Shown one piece after another: positions 35,716 through 45,065 of a stretch of DNA of 64,000 nucleotides (the first letter of the stretch is position 1; each line of letters begins with the position of its first letter). The DNA comes from Paraglaciecola arctica BSs20135 (GTDB taxonomy: Bacteria; Pseudomonadota; Gammaproteobacteria; Enterobacterales; Alteromonadaceae). The notes beneath the pieces are model-generated. The model did no database searches, had not been told where the DNA came from, and worked only from the letters and a program-made list of their open reading frames with translations. The stretch spans positions 124,001 to 188,000 of the forward strand of contig NZ_BAEO01000010.1 of NCBI RefSeq assembly GCF_000314995.1, written 5' to 3'. Both the position numbers and the translations under genes were made by a program.

Positions 35716-37128
35716 TTATGTATTCAAATTGAAACAGTAAGTTTTGGCTTCTGTCATTTCACGTACAGTATTCGCGACTCCTTCTCGACCTAGACCAGAC
35801 CCTTTAACACCTCCAAATGGCATGGCATCAATACGATAATCACTACTGTCATTTATCATGACTCCACCGCATTCCAATGCATCAGCAACTTTAAACGCTA
35901 AATTCATGTCGTTTGTAAATACGCCAGCTTGTAATCCGAAGTCCACATTGTTTGCCATTTCAATAGCGCTATCTACATCAGTAAAGCGATAGAGTATTGT
36001 TACCGGACCGAACACTTCTTCATTGGCAATGAAGCAGTCATCGCTAACATCAGTCAGTACTGTTGGTTGAAAATAGCTACCGTTGCGCTTTCCACCGCAT
36101 AACAAAGTTGCATTTTTGCTAAGGGCGTCAGCGATTAATGATTCTACTTTTTGGGCGGCTGTTGCATTTATCATTGGCCCCATATCTGTTGTTTCTTTAA
36201 GTTTGTCCCCCATTTTGATTTTGTTAGCACGCTCACAAAAAGCATTAGAAAACTGGTCGTATATTGGATCCGCTATGTAAATTCGTTGTACATGTAAACA
36301 GTTCTGTCCAGCAGCCCAAAACGCGCCACTGACTGTCGCGTCAAGGGCTTTTTCAATATCCGCATCAGCCAAAACAACTGCAGGACAATTGCTACCTAAC
36401 TCTAAGGCAACCTTCTTCAATCCAGCTTTTTTTAATATGTTATTACCAACAGCACTTCCACCAGTAAAAGACACCATACGAACACGAGGATCAGTAACTA
36501 AAACATCCCCAATAACGTCGCCATGACCTGTGATTAGCTGTAAAACGCCTTCAGGAAGCTCGGTATTATTAAATAAATCTACAAGCATTTTTGCAACTAG
36601 AGGCGTTTCTGTATGGGGCATAAGAATGACACTATTACCTGCCGCAATTGCAGGGCCAATTTTATGTGCAACTAAATTTAATGGATCATTAAAGGGGGTA
36701 ATTGCAACAATAACGCCTAGAGGTAATTGTTTAAAATATCCAAATCTATTTTCAGATCCTGGCGCCTGATCAAATGAAATAGTTTCACCATTTAAGCGCC
36801 GCGCCTCTTCTGCACTTAAACGTAAAGTGTCAACACAGCGGAGTGTTTCTTTTCGCGCTTCTCTAATCGTTTTTATACCTTCACGGGCGATAATTTGTGA
36901 AAAGCGTTCTTGTTGTTCAAATAGAGCATTGGCGACCTTATTTAACACTGACATTCGAACGTGTGCTGGCAATATTTTTGATTTATTAAAAGCATCAACA
37001 GCGGTATCTATCATCTTCAATGCATCAACAGCATTATGGTTTTTAACTTCATTAATATAGGTTCCATCTTGTGGATCAACGACTGTAATCACTGACTTTT
37101 CATCAAGAACATTAGAATTAACCGGCAT
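35716..37128 (-). CDS. NAD(P)-dependent aldehyde dehydrogenase, PhnY/lactaldehyde type
   Basis: 470 residues. The catalytic Cys is C277 in AAGQNCLHVQR, the general base Glu243 is in ALELGSNCP, the nucleotide-site motif FTGGSAVG is at 221-228, and FNDPLNLVAHK (146-156) is the stretch shared with phosphonoacetaldehyde dehydrogenase (PhnY) and lactaldehyde dehydrogenase. Unusually, the position of the KPSE-like cofactor loop reads MPHTET (170-175), so the conserved Lys is absent. Candidate substrates are aspartate semialdehyde made by the downstream homoserine dehydrogenase, or phosphonoacetaldehyde from phnW in the same block. Operon order favours the former. A divergent Lrp-type regulator starts 226 bases away. 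Confidence 0.82.
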   Translation of the reverse strand: MPVNSNVLDEKSVITVVDPQDGTYINEVKNHNAVDALKMIDTAVDAFNKSKILPAHVRMSVLNKVANALFEQQERFSQIIAREGIKTIREARKETLRCVDTLRLSAEEARRLNGETISFDQAPGSENRFGYFKQLPLGVIVAITPFNDPLNLVAHKIGPAIAAGNSVILMPHTETPLVAKMLVDLFNNTELPEGVLQLITGHGDVIGDVLVTDPRVRMVSFTGGSAVGNNILKKAGLKKVALELGSNCPAVVLADADIEKALDATVSGAFWAAGQNCLHVQRIYIADPIYDQFSNAFCERANKIKMGDKLKETTDMGPMINATAAQKVESLIADALSKNATLLCGGKRNGSYFQPTVLTDVSDDCFIANEEVFGPVTILYRFTDVDSAIEMANNVDFGLQAGVFTNDMNLAFKVADALECGGVMINDSSDYRIDAMPFGGVKGSGLGREGVANTVREMTEAKTYCFNLNT

Positions 37129-37353
37129 ATCAAAAACTCCTAAAATATGTAAAACATTGCTTTATTTTTTCTTGCATTGTGGCTTCATAAGCCAATAGTC
37201 AACTGAACATTTTATTGAGTAGCTGAGCGGAGCAAATCATATCAACCCTATAAAAGGTGAAACGTTCTACATTTGGCTTTTAATGAATGATTTGATGCGA
37301 ATATAGTTAAAATATGATTGAATTGATTCGTAATATATTTAAAGGTGATAATT

Positions 37354-37815
37354 ATGGAACTAGACAAGCAAGATCTGAAACTACTCAGCATGCTGCAAGT
37401 AGATGTCAAAACAAGTATCGAACTTTTATCAGAAAAAATTGGTTTATCGACAGCTAGTGTACAAAGAAGATTAAAACGTCTGCGTAAAGAAAACGTTATT
37501 ACCAGTGAAGTCGCGAATATTTCACCTGAAGCAGTTGGCCAGGCAATGACCTTTATTATTTCAGTCCAGCTAAATAGAGATAATATGGACTGTTTTAATA
37601 CCTTTAAGAGAAAAGTTAAAAAAACAGCTCAAGTACAACAGTGTTATTACATCACTGGTGAAGCTGACTTTATATTAATTGTCACAGCCAAAGATATGAT
37701 TGATTTTGAAGCTTTTACCCAATCAATTTTTTTTACTGATAATAATGTTAAACATTTTAAAACCTCAGTCGTTATGGGGAGAACCAAAGTAAGCTTAGCT
37801 TTACCTCTAGGATAA
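37354..37815 (+). CDS. Lrp/AsnC-family regulator (first)
   Basis: 153 residues from the ATG at 37354, chosen over a GTG at 37345 because AAGG lies 8 bases before it. The helix-turn-helix is DLKLLSMLQVDVKTSIELLSEKIGLSTASVQRRLKRLRKENVI; the C-terminal RAM domain includes VQQCYYITGEADFILIVTAKDMIDFEAF. Such regulators sense amino acids. Its position, divergent from the aldehyde-dehydrogenase and homoserine-dehydrogenase genes, makes it the probable local regulator of that pair. Confidence 0.85.
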   Translation: MELDKQDLKLLSMLQVDVKTSIELLSEKIGLSTASVQRRLKRLRKENVITSEVANISPEAVGQAMTFIISVQLNRDNMDCFNTFKRKVKKTAQVQQCYYITGEADFILIVTAKDMIDFEAFTQSIFFTDNNVKHFKTSVVMGRTKVSLALPLG

Positions 37816-38001
37816 CAATGTGTTAAAAACTTTAATTCTCGCAGCATTTTATATTTAGCTGTAGAGGGTGTTCAATTGGTTAGTGATTTGGTAACAGCAA
37901 GGTATTTAGGGAGGATTTTGACTAGTAGTAAAAGTATATAAATGCGTACCAGAAGGCTATCTGATACGCATTGAATAGGTGTTTTTTAGTGCTAACTTTA
38001 T

Positions 38002-40527
38002 TTAAAAGCTATAAGTTACTTTTGCATATAAAAAGCGACCATTATAACCGTATGGTGAAGTTGAAGAGTATGAACGACCACTCGGATTACCTTCAGCAAC
38101 AGGACCATTATCATCAGTTAAGTTATTAATGCCTAAGGCAAAACCTGCACCATTATCTAAATAATAGGCAAATTCAGTATCTAAGATAATCGCCGCATCA
38201 CCAGGAATATCTGGATCAAACTGTGACCATTCACCATAATAATTAGCTCTTGTCATTAATGACCATGAATCAGATAAATAACTTACTGTGAATGACCCCT
38301 TGTGCGCAGGTAGTCCTTTTTCTAAACGATTAAGTTTAACTTGGTTAACATTTTCTCCATATTTATCTACGTTTGTATCTGTCCAGTTATAGGCCAGAGA
38401 ATATTTCATATCCCCGCTAAACATTTCATTAGAGTAGTTAGCAACAATATCTACTCCTTGAGTTGTGGTATCAAAGTCGTTAGTAAAGAACTTAACTTTT
38501 GATAAACCTATAGCATCGGTAACGCCGTTATCAATAAGTTCTTGGCGTTCATCATCACTTAATGCAATTGAAGATGTTTGAGTAATTCTATCGGTTAATT
38601 CAATATTAAAATAATCTACTGTTAAGAAAAAATCATCTTGTTGGTAAACCATACCCATGGCATAACTGAACGACTCTTCAGGCGTTAATGCAACACCACC
38701 ATAACTAGCTGATACTGGGTGAGTTGGTGGTAATGTAGCAACATCTACCAATATGCCATTTTCAGTTTGAGTTTGTACCGCTCGCACATTATTTTGCCCA
38801 ATAGTAGGGGCGCGGAAACCGGTACTCAATGAAGCGCGGACTTTAAATGAGTCGTTGATGTCATATAAACCAGAAACCTTCCAATTAAAAGATGATCCAA
38901 AGTCACTAAAATCTTCATATCGGAAAGCTACTTGTGCTAAAAAGTCTTCAGTAATATTTGTTTCGGTATCTAAATAAGCCGCTTTACTTGTTCGTGAAGA
39001 CGCCCCTGAATCTGCTGGTTTAAAACCAGGAAAACCATTAGAACCAATACTAAAGCCTTGATCTACTAAAGGACCCAATTTCCAGGATGCTTCATCGCCT
39101 GCCGAAATGGTAAAAGTTTCATGGCGTAATTCTAAACCATAAGAAACAATCATATATTCCAAGCCCATAATGGATTGTAACTCTTTAGAAAAATCAGCAT
39201 TAAGGGATTGTTCTAATTGAGCATAGGCTCCTGGGGTGAATTCTGTAGGGCTATCTGGCCCCATAGATGAATTGATAGTATTACTAATGCGATATTCTGT
39301 TGAATGCTCTCCGACGCTACCGCTAAAGTCATAAGTAGTACCATCGCTAAATTCACCGCGAGTTCCCATAACTAAAGAAAGGTCGACAACACTACCACCA
39401 AAAAAGGGAGCGAAACCACCAGGGAAACGTAGATTATGAGCGTAACAATTCGCCGACTCCAAAGAAGCTAACGCATTAGCATCAATAGCATTATTAATAA
39501 TCGGCACTATAGGACAAGCCGAGTTATCAGTTGCTCCAGGAGTTAAATCAGCAACCAAGATAGTTTCAGTGCCATCGTCAAGCGTTGGCCCTTCAAATAC
39601 GCCGCTTTTGGTATGTGGGTCACGGAAAAAGAAACCACCTTCAACCGTTTTCTCAGACCAATTACCAAACATATAAGCATCGCCACCATTGGCTAGCTCA
39701 ATTCCTGCATTTAAAAAGAGTTTAAAGTCATCTGAAAATTTAGGTGTACCCCAAACTTGAGCTGGGTTTGCTACCGCTGAGTTACCCGCATCAATCAAAG
39801 CTTGTGCACTACTTCCTTGGGTACTTCGGCTTGTCGGATCTTGTTGATTAACTTCAAAACTAGCGTTAATAAAGCCATTATCACTTAGACCCATGCCAAT
39901 ATTGCCAGAAACAGTAACTTGATTACCATCACCTTCAGAATACTGCCCCATTTTAAGCTCGAGTTGACCGCCACTATCATTATCTTTTAGGACAAAGTTG
40001 ATAACACCCGCTACAGCATCAGAGCCATATTGAGCCGATGCACCGTCACGCAATACTTCGACCTGTTTTAGAGCAATCGCTGGTATAGTTGATATATCTG
40101 GACCCTGTGCTCCATCGGAAACGCCACCACCTGAAAAAGTGATAACAGAAGCTCTATGATGACGTTTTCCATTAATTAAGACTAAAGTTGAGTCTGGCGA
40201 TAATCCTCGTAAATTAGCTGGTCGAACGACGGTTGAGCCATCAGAAGCAGTTTGTGGATGTACATTAAATGAGGGAGTAACCGTTCTCAGTAATGAGTTC
40301 ATATCTGATGTACCGTTAGCCATTAACTCTTTGCCACCAATAACATCAATAGGTACTGGGGAATCAGCTATAGATCTAGGAGCAGCACGAGATCCTACCA
40401 CCACTATAACCTCATCATTTTCAGTTTTTTTGTTATCCTGCTCAGCAGCGATGCTAGGCATGGCAACACAAGTCATCCCCATAGCTATAGCTAAACTTTT
40501 TAATTTAAATTTATTCGGCATGTTCAA
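38002..40527 (-). CDS. TonB-dependent outer-membrane receptor
   Basis: 841 residues. A signal peptide (about 1-27, SIAA/EQ) and a TonB-box-like EVIVVVGSRAAPR lead to a plug with SPVPIDVIGGKEL, RPANLRGLSPDSTLVLINGKRHHRASVI, IPAIALKQVEVLRDGASAQYGSDAVAGVINFVLK, and a barrel with the last residues FLYAKVTYSF. It is of the ordinary Cir-like type without STN. The neighbour on the other side, starting 288 bases away, is an AsnC-type regulator followed by a PhoD phosphatase, so a phosphorylated organic ligand is conceivable, though the ligand cannot be read from the sequence. A 16-bp perfect inverted repeat lies 74 bases before the start. Confidence 0.87.
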   Translation of the reverse strand: MNMPNKFKLKSLAIAMGMTCVAMPSIAAEQDNKKTENDEVIVVVGSRAAPRSIADSPVPIDVIGGKELMANGTSDMNSLLRTVTPSFNVHPQTASDGSTVVRPANLRGLSPDSTLVLINGKRHHRASVITFSGGGVSDGAQGPDISTIPAIALKQVEVLRDGASAQYGSDAVAGVINFVLKDNDSGGQLELKMGQYSEGDGNQVTVSGNIGMGLSDNGFINASFEVNQQDPTSRSTQGSSAQALIDAGNSAVANPAQVWGTPKFSDDFKLFLNAGIELANGGDAYMFGNWSEKTVEGGFFFRDPHTKSGVFEGPTLDDGTETILVADLTPGATDNSACPIVPIINNAIDANALASLESANCYAHNLRFPGGFAPFFGGSVVDLSLVMGTRGEFSDGTTYDFSGSVGEHSTEYRISNTINSSMGPDSPTEFTPGAYAQLEQSLNADFSKELQSIMGLEYMIVSYGLELRHETFTISAGDEASWKLGPLVDQGFSIGSNGFPGFKPADSGASSRTSKAAYLDTETNITEDFLAQVAFRYEDFSDFGSSFNWKVSGLYDINDSFKVRASLSTGFRAPTIGQNNVRAVQTQTENGILVDVATLPPTHPVSASYGGVALTPEESFSYAMGMVYQQDDFFLTVDYFNIELTDRITQTSSIALSDDERQELIDNGVTDAIGLSKVKFFTNDFDTTTQGVDIVANYSNEMFSGDMKYSLAYNWTDTNVDKYGENVNQVKLNRLEKGLPAHKGSFTVSYLSDSWSLMTRANYYGEWSQFDPDIPGDAAIILDTEFAYYLDNGAGFALGINNLTDDNGPVAEGNPSGRSYSSTSPYGYNGRFLYAKVTYSF

Positions 40528-40600
40528 TTCCTTAAAGAATTTTATTGGTTGTTTTTATATTGTTTTTTTTAGTACTCATTCATTTTTGTGCGCTTGTTTT

Positions 40601-40642
40601 CTTTGCATATAACAAATGGTTTCTAATTTGTTATATGCAAAG
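40601..40642. promoter_or_regulatory. 16-bp perfect inverted repeat between divergent genes
   Basis: CTTTGCATATAACAAA (40601-40616) and TTTGTTATATGCAAAG (40627-40642) are perfect arms separated by 10 bases. The site is 74 bases from the receptor start and 173 from the AsnC-type gene start. It could be a double operator or a stable hairpin in the receptor leader; no T-run follows, so a terminator is unlikely. Confidence 0.7.
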
Positions 40643-40814
40643 CACCGCACATAAAACATATAAAAAACAATATTACAAAGATTTTATAACTCCAAATCAA
40701 ATTTATTAGAGATTTAGACCCTCAATTTCTTTACATAATTTTTTATGAGCGCTAATATGAAGTTGTGAATCGTCGTTAACTAGTATGAAATTATAAAAAG
40801 AGCATATTAATAAG

Positions 40815-41279
40815 ATGAAAAAACTTGATAACACTGACCTTACAATTTTGAGTGAGCTATATGCCAACTCTCGTATTACCAACAAAGAACTATCTTCTAA
40901 GGCAAACGTTGTACCCTCAACATGTCTTGAAAGAGTTAAAAAGATGCAATCCTCAGGAGTCATTAAAGGATTCGGGGTACATATAGATTACAAAGCTGTT
41001 GGTGGAAACATCGAAGCAATGACTTCTATAAGGCTTGGTAAGCACAGCAGTAAAGTTATTCAAAGCTTTAGAGATGATTTAATTTTATCTCCAGAAGTTA
41101 TCAAAATATTTTACATGGGTGGAGAGGATGACTTTTTACTACATATAACAGTAAAAGACACCGAGCATTTACGTAATTTTATATCTAATTCAATAACCTC
41201 TCGTGATGAAGTAGTACATATTGAAACTGCCATTATTTACGAACAACTAAGCTGTAATAAATTACCGATTTTTGAATAA
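40815..41279 (+). CDS. Lrp/AsnC-family regulator (second)
   Basis: 154 residues. The helix-turn-helix is DLTILSELYANSRITNKELSSKANVVPSTCLERVKKMQSSGVIKGF and the C-terminal ligand domain includes VIKIFYMGGEDDFLLHITVKDTEHLRNF. It lies divergent to the TonB receptor at 38002 and 66 bases before the PhoD gene, so it may regulate either. It is not close in sequence to the other Lrp-type protein of the window, which argues for a separate role rather than a duplication. Confidence 0.85.
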   Translation: MKKLDNTDLTILSELYANSRITNKELSSKANVVPSTCLERVKKMQSSGVIKGFGVHIDYKAVGGNIEAMTSIRLGKHSSKVIQSFRDDLILSPEVIKIFYMGGEDDFLLHITVKDTEHLRNFISNSITSRDEVVHIETAIIYEQLSCNKLPIFE

Positions 41280-41345
41280 CTTAATTATTACTCACTCCAA
41301 TAAACACAATTCAACACTAATAATATTAGTAAAGGTAAATGTAAA

Positions 41346-43016
41346 ATGACTGACCATATGACACGACGAAAAGCACTGAAACTAGTGTCAGGGGCAATAA
41401 TGTTGCTACCTATTGCTTGCAGTCCTTTACCATCAAGACAAATAATAGATTTAACCTTTTCTCATGGTGTTGCAAGTGGCGACCCCGATCAAAGCAGCGT
41501 CGTGATATGGACCCGCGTTAGTCAATCAACAGTTCCAGTTAACGTAAATTGGTTTGTTGCTAGCGATCCAACTTTCAAAAATATTGTTTCTACTGGTCAA
41601 TATACAACAGATAAACAACAGGATTACACTGTCAAAGTAGTAGTGAATGCCCTTGAACCAGGTGAGACTTACTTCTACAAATTTGTAAGTAAAGGTGTTG
41701 ATTCTATAGTTGGTCAGACTCACACACTGCCAGTAGGACACGTTAAAGAATTAAACTTTGCTGTTGCTACTTGTGCTAATTTTCCTTTTGGATTTTTCAA
41801 TGCTTATGAGGCTATAGCTAATGATCCTACAATTGATCTTGTGGTTCACCTTGGTGATTATATTTACGAATATGGTGTTGATGGCTTCGGCGGTGAAACA
41901 GGAAAACAGTTAGGACGTAATCATGAGCCAAGTCATGAGGTACTTAGTCTTGATGACTATCGTCAGCGACATGCTCAATACAAAACAGATCAAGGCTCAT
42001 TAGCCATGCATGCTCGCCATCCTTTAGTTGTTATTTGGGATGATCATGAAACGGCAAATAACCCTTGGATGGGTGGCGCTAAAAACCATCAAGAAAACGA
42101 AGGAAGTTGGGCTGATAGACGGGCTGCCTCCTTAAAAGCTTATTATGAATGGTTGCCTATTAGAGATCCTGCAAAGGATGGCAGCCAAGAGGAATATTGG
42201 CGCCATTATAAGTTTGGAGATCTTGCAAGTTTAATAACACTCGAAAGTAGACATACCGGCCGTAGTCAACAAATTAGTTATAATGAACACTTATCAAACA
42301 TTGATACAACCGAAAAGGCACAACAATTTTTGCACTCAGTTGTTGGTGCACCAAATCGCAATATGCTTTCCTCTGGAATGGAGACATTTCTTAAAAGTGA
42401 ACTTGAGGAATCATTACAAGCCAATAGACGCTGGCGTATTATTGGTAATCAAAGTGTGATTGCAAAATCCACCTCCCCCAAATTAGACACCCCATTTTTT
42501 ACGGAACTTAAAAACAAACTCAATGCCGATGGTTTAAGTATGCTTGAAGAACTGAGCCATCAAGGAAAGTTTGATTTACCTGCCGATTTAGATACATGGG
42601 ACGGCTATCCTGCAGCACGTGAACGATTTTACCAAGTAGCAAAAGATGCAGGTGTGCATGATTTACTTGTTTTGTCAGGAGATAGTCATAGTTATTGGGC
42701 TAACCAACTTTTTGATAATGATACACAATCAATGGGAGTTGAGTTAGGGGCCACAGGAATAACCTCACCGCGCTCTTTAATGACGATGGGAGAAAGTGCC
42801 ATGAAAAGCTACGATCAATTAAATACTGAACATAACAAAGAAATTGTATGGGCAGATGGCAGACATCGTGGCTTTATTCGTTTACATATTGACCATAATA
42901 GCGGCCATGCAGACTTTATTGCTGTTAGTAATGTCGAGTCCCGTATTTATGAAACCAATATTATCCACTCTGTAGATATTCTTAATAATGGCAATATGCT
43001 TAAATTTGACGAATAA
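41346..43016 (+). CDS. phoD: PhoD-like alkaline phosphatase/phosphodiesterase
   Basis: 556 residues. The N-terminus has twin arginines (TRRKALKL) before a hydrophobic stretch and LLPIAC, so Tat export and a lipid anchor are both possible. An N-terminal fibronectin-like domain (FSHGVASGDPDQSSVVIWTRV...) precedes the metallophosphatase domain with LVVHLGDYIYEYG, VVIWDDHETANN, NQSVIAKS and LVLSGDSHSYWANQLF, which carry the metal ligands. PhoD enzymes use Ca and Fe to free phosphate from mono- and diesters, including lipids and teichoic acids, outside the cytoplasm. It follows the AsnC-type gene. It adds to the PhoA-like enzyme 10 kb away. Confidence 0.87.
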   Translation: MTDHMTRRKALKLVSGAIMLLPIACSPLPSRQIIDLTFSHGVASGDPDQSSVVIWTRVSQSTVPVNVNWFVASDPTFKNIVSTGQYTTDKQQDYTVKVVVNALEPGETYFYKFVSKGVDSIVGQTHTLPVGHVKELNFAVATCANFPFGFFNAYEAIANDPTIDLVVHLGDYIYEYGVDGFGGETGKQLGRNHEPSHEVLSLDDYRQRHAQYKTDQGSLAMHARHPLVVIWDDHETANNPWMGGAKNHQENEGSWADRRAASLKAYYEWLPIRDPAKDGSQEEYWRHYKFGDLASLITLESRHTGRSQQISYNEHLSNIDTTEKAQQFLHSVVGAPNRNMLSSGMETFLKSELEESLQANRRWRIIGNQSVIAKSTSPKLDTPFFTELKNKLNADGLSMLEELSHQGKFDLPADLDTWDGYPAARERFYQVAKDAGVHDLLVLSGDSHSYWANQLFDNDTQSMGVELGATGITSPRSLMTMGESAMKSYDQLNTEHNKEIVWADGRHRGFIRLHIDHNSGHADFIAVSNVESRIYETNIIHSVDILNNGNMLKFDE

Positions 43017-43127
43017 AAGTACCTATTGAAAAAGCTAAGCTTGATTGGCATTTAAAGACCAATGTTGTCTTCTGTTTTTTTCGTCAATTTAATCAGACAG
43101 CTGATTTGTTTTGCTAGTATTTACGCA

Positions 43128-43172
43128 CATCATCTTAATCATAAAAAACATTCGTTGATGATTAAGGTGATG
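43128..43172. terminator. Hairpin between phoD and the aspartase gene
   Basis: CATCATCTTAATCAT (43128-43142) and ATGATTAAGGTGATG (43158-43172) form a 15-bp stem with one G-T pair. It ends the phoD unit or acts in the leader of the next gene. Confidence 0.5.
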
Positions 43173-43298
43173 CATTTATGTGCCATCAAGCAAAGATCAT
43201 ATGCAGATTTTGCATGAGCTAAGAGACACAATTGCATTGGTATTGTTTTACAAAACGAATTAATTTATTGGCTACATTCACTATAAAAAAATAAATTA

Positions 43299-44711
43299 AT
43301 GCTTCATTTAAACTCATCAGAAAATCGTATAGAAAAAGATTTATTAGGTCATATGGAAGTTGCCAATTCCGTTTATTATGGTATTCAAACTCAAAGGGCA
43401 ATTGACAACTTTCAACTTTCCAGAAATAAACTTTGTAATTACCCTGAGCTTATAAAAGCCTTGGTCTTAGTTAAAGCCGCTTGCGCGAAAGCCAATAACA
43501 AACAAAAGTTATTAGATGATAAAAAATACGATGCCATAATATTTGCAACTCAGGCAATCATAGATGGTGAGTTTGATAAATACTTTAGTGTTGACATGAT
43601 CCAAGGAGGTGCAGGCACCTCATGCAATATGAACATGAATGAAGTGATAGCTAATGTAGGTTTAGAATATATGGGGTTGAAAAAAGGTCAATATTCATTT
43701 TTACATCCTAATTCACACGTCAACATGTCCCAATCAACTAATGATGTTTATCCAACCGCGATAAGACTCGCCATTCACCTAAAACAAACACATCTTCTAG
43801 ATGCGCTTAGTAGTTTAGTTAACGCTTTTGGTGAGAAATCCCATGAGTTTAAAGACATACAAAAATTAGCTAGAACTCAATTACAAGATGCTGTGCCTAT
43901 GACTTTAGGACAAGAGTTTAATAGCTTTTCATCAACATTGCGCCAAGAAGTAACACTGCTAAATTCGATGAGTGAGTTGCTAATGAGTATTAATTTAGGG
44001 GGAACGGCTGTCGGCACAGGAATAACCACTAAACAAGGCTACAGCAAACTAGCAATCAAGGCTTTAGCAGATCTAACAAGTATTGAGTTTAAACCCGTAG
44101 ACGACTTTTTTGATGCCAGCTCAGATATGGGGGCATTAGTCACTTATTCATCAGCACTAAAACGGCTCGCCTTGAAACTATCAAAGATTTCTAATGATTT
44201 AAGATTATTAAGTATGGGGCCTCGAGGGGGGATCAGTGAGATTAAATTACCAAACCGCCAACCTGGTAGTTCAATTATGCCCGGGAAAGTGAATCCGGTA
44301 ATACCTGAAGCGGTTAGTCAATGTGCGTATCAAGTTGTAGGTCTTGATTTAGCGATTTCCATGGCAGCAGAGGCGGGGCAGCTTCAGCTTAATGCAATGG
44401 AGCCTTTAATTGCCGTTAACTTGCTAGAGTCGATGAATTTATTAACGAATGCCATAGTGATGCTGAAAACCTTATGTGTGGATGATATTGAGGCTAACGA
44501 AAGTAGATGTCGCGATAACCTAAACAACAGTTTAGCCATGGTAACTGCACTCAATCCTGTACTAGGTTATGAAGTGTGTACACAGATAACTAAAGAAGCA
44601 TTACAAAATGGCGGCTCTATCTTAGAACAAGTTATAGGTAAGAAATTACTCACCCGACAGCAACTACATAGTATTTTAAATACCAATAACATTGTACAAC
44701 CTATTCCGTAG
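43299..44711 (+). CDS. aspA: Aspartate ammonia-lyase (fumarase/aspartase superfamily)
   Basis: 470 residues. The superfamily signature GSSIMPGKVNPVIPE is present (about 326-340), with the early motifs YGIQTQRAIDNF, QGGAGTSCNMNMNEV and HPNSHVNMSQSTNDVYPTA. The TSCNMNMNEV and GIQT forms are those of aspartase rather than fumarase C. It would deaminate L-aspartate to fumarate and ammonia in the cytoplasm. The gene stands alone between phoD and rimO. Together with the homoserine dehydrogenase and aldehyde dehydrogenase it would complete a path from homoserine to fumarate. No clear ribosome site precedes the ATG; the alignment of the N-terminus supports the start. Confidence 0.85.
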   Translation: MLHLNSSENRIEKDLLGHMEVANSVYYGIQTQRAIDNFQLSRNKLCNYPELIKALVLVKAACAKANNKQKLLDDKKYDAIIFATQAIIDGEFDKYFSVDMIQGGAGTSCNMNMNEVIANVGLEYMGLKKGQYSFLHPNSHVNMSQSTNDVYPTAIRLAIHLKQTHLLDALSSLVNAFGEKSHEFKDIQKLARTQLQDAVPMTLGQEFNSFSSTLRQEVTLLNSMSELLMSINLGGTAVGTGITTKQGYSKLAIKALADLTSIEFKPVDDFFDASSDMGALVTYSSALKRLALKLSKISNDLRLLSMGPRGGISEIKLPNRQPGSSIMPGKVNPVIPEAVSQCAYQVVGLDLAISMAAEAGQLQLNAMEPLIAVNLLESMNLLTNAIVMLKTLCVDDIEANESRCRDNLNNSLAMVTALNPVLGYEVCTQITKEALQNGGSILEQVIGKKLLTRQQLHSILNTNNIVQPIP

Positions 44712-45065
44712 CTAACTATTTATTAGAAGTTCCCTCTTAGTGTCAGAGTAGTCGTGCCTCAATGGATTCTTATCCTTATGCTATAGAGAAGTGACCACTC
44801 AGCGAGATTTAAAAGAGACTAATCAAGGCCATTGAATGAAGAAATAATGGTGCAATTTCAAATTCATTCAATGCAGAATAAGTTTTTTTAAACCTCTCGC
44901 TAGGGAAATCCCTGTTGGTTTTGTAGTGCATTTTCGCTATTTGAAAAGGAATGAACATTCCTGCACAGCGACGCCTTAGCCAAAAACGGCAGGGGCTTTC
45001 TGAGAGAGCAATTCTCTATACGCAATGGTATAATAGCAGGAATTACGTTTGTTTAAGATATCACC
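44712..45065. other. 354-base gap before rimO, with its promoter
   Basis: The rimO -10 box TATAAT lies at 45029-45034, with no good -35 box. A short inverted repeat GGAATGAACATTCC lies near 44950. Nothing else is supported here. The part from about 45020 on is copied in the rimO remnant at 29672. Confidence 0.5.

Noticed and set aside
35716-37128. Naming the aldehyde dehydrogenase phnY
   Set aside because: Similarity to PhnY is real, but it sits in an operon with homoserine dehydrogenase and no phosphonoacetate hydrolase (phnA) is present, so the name is not safe.
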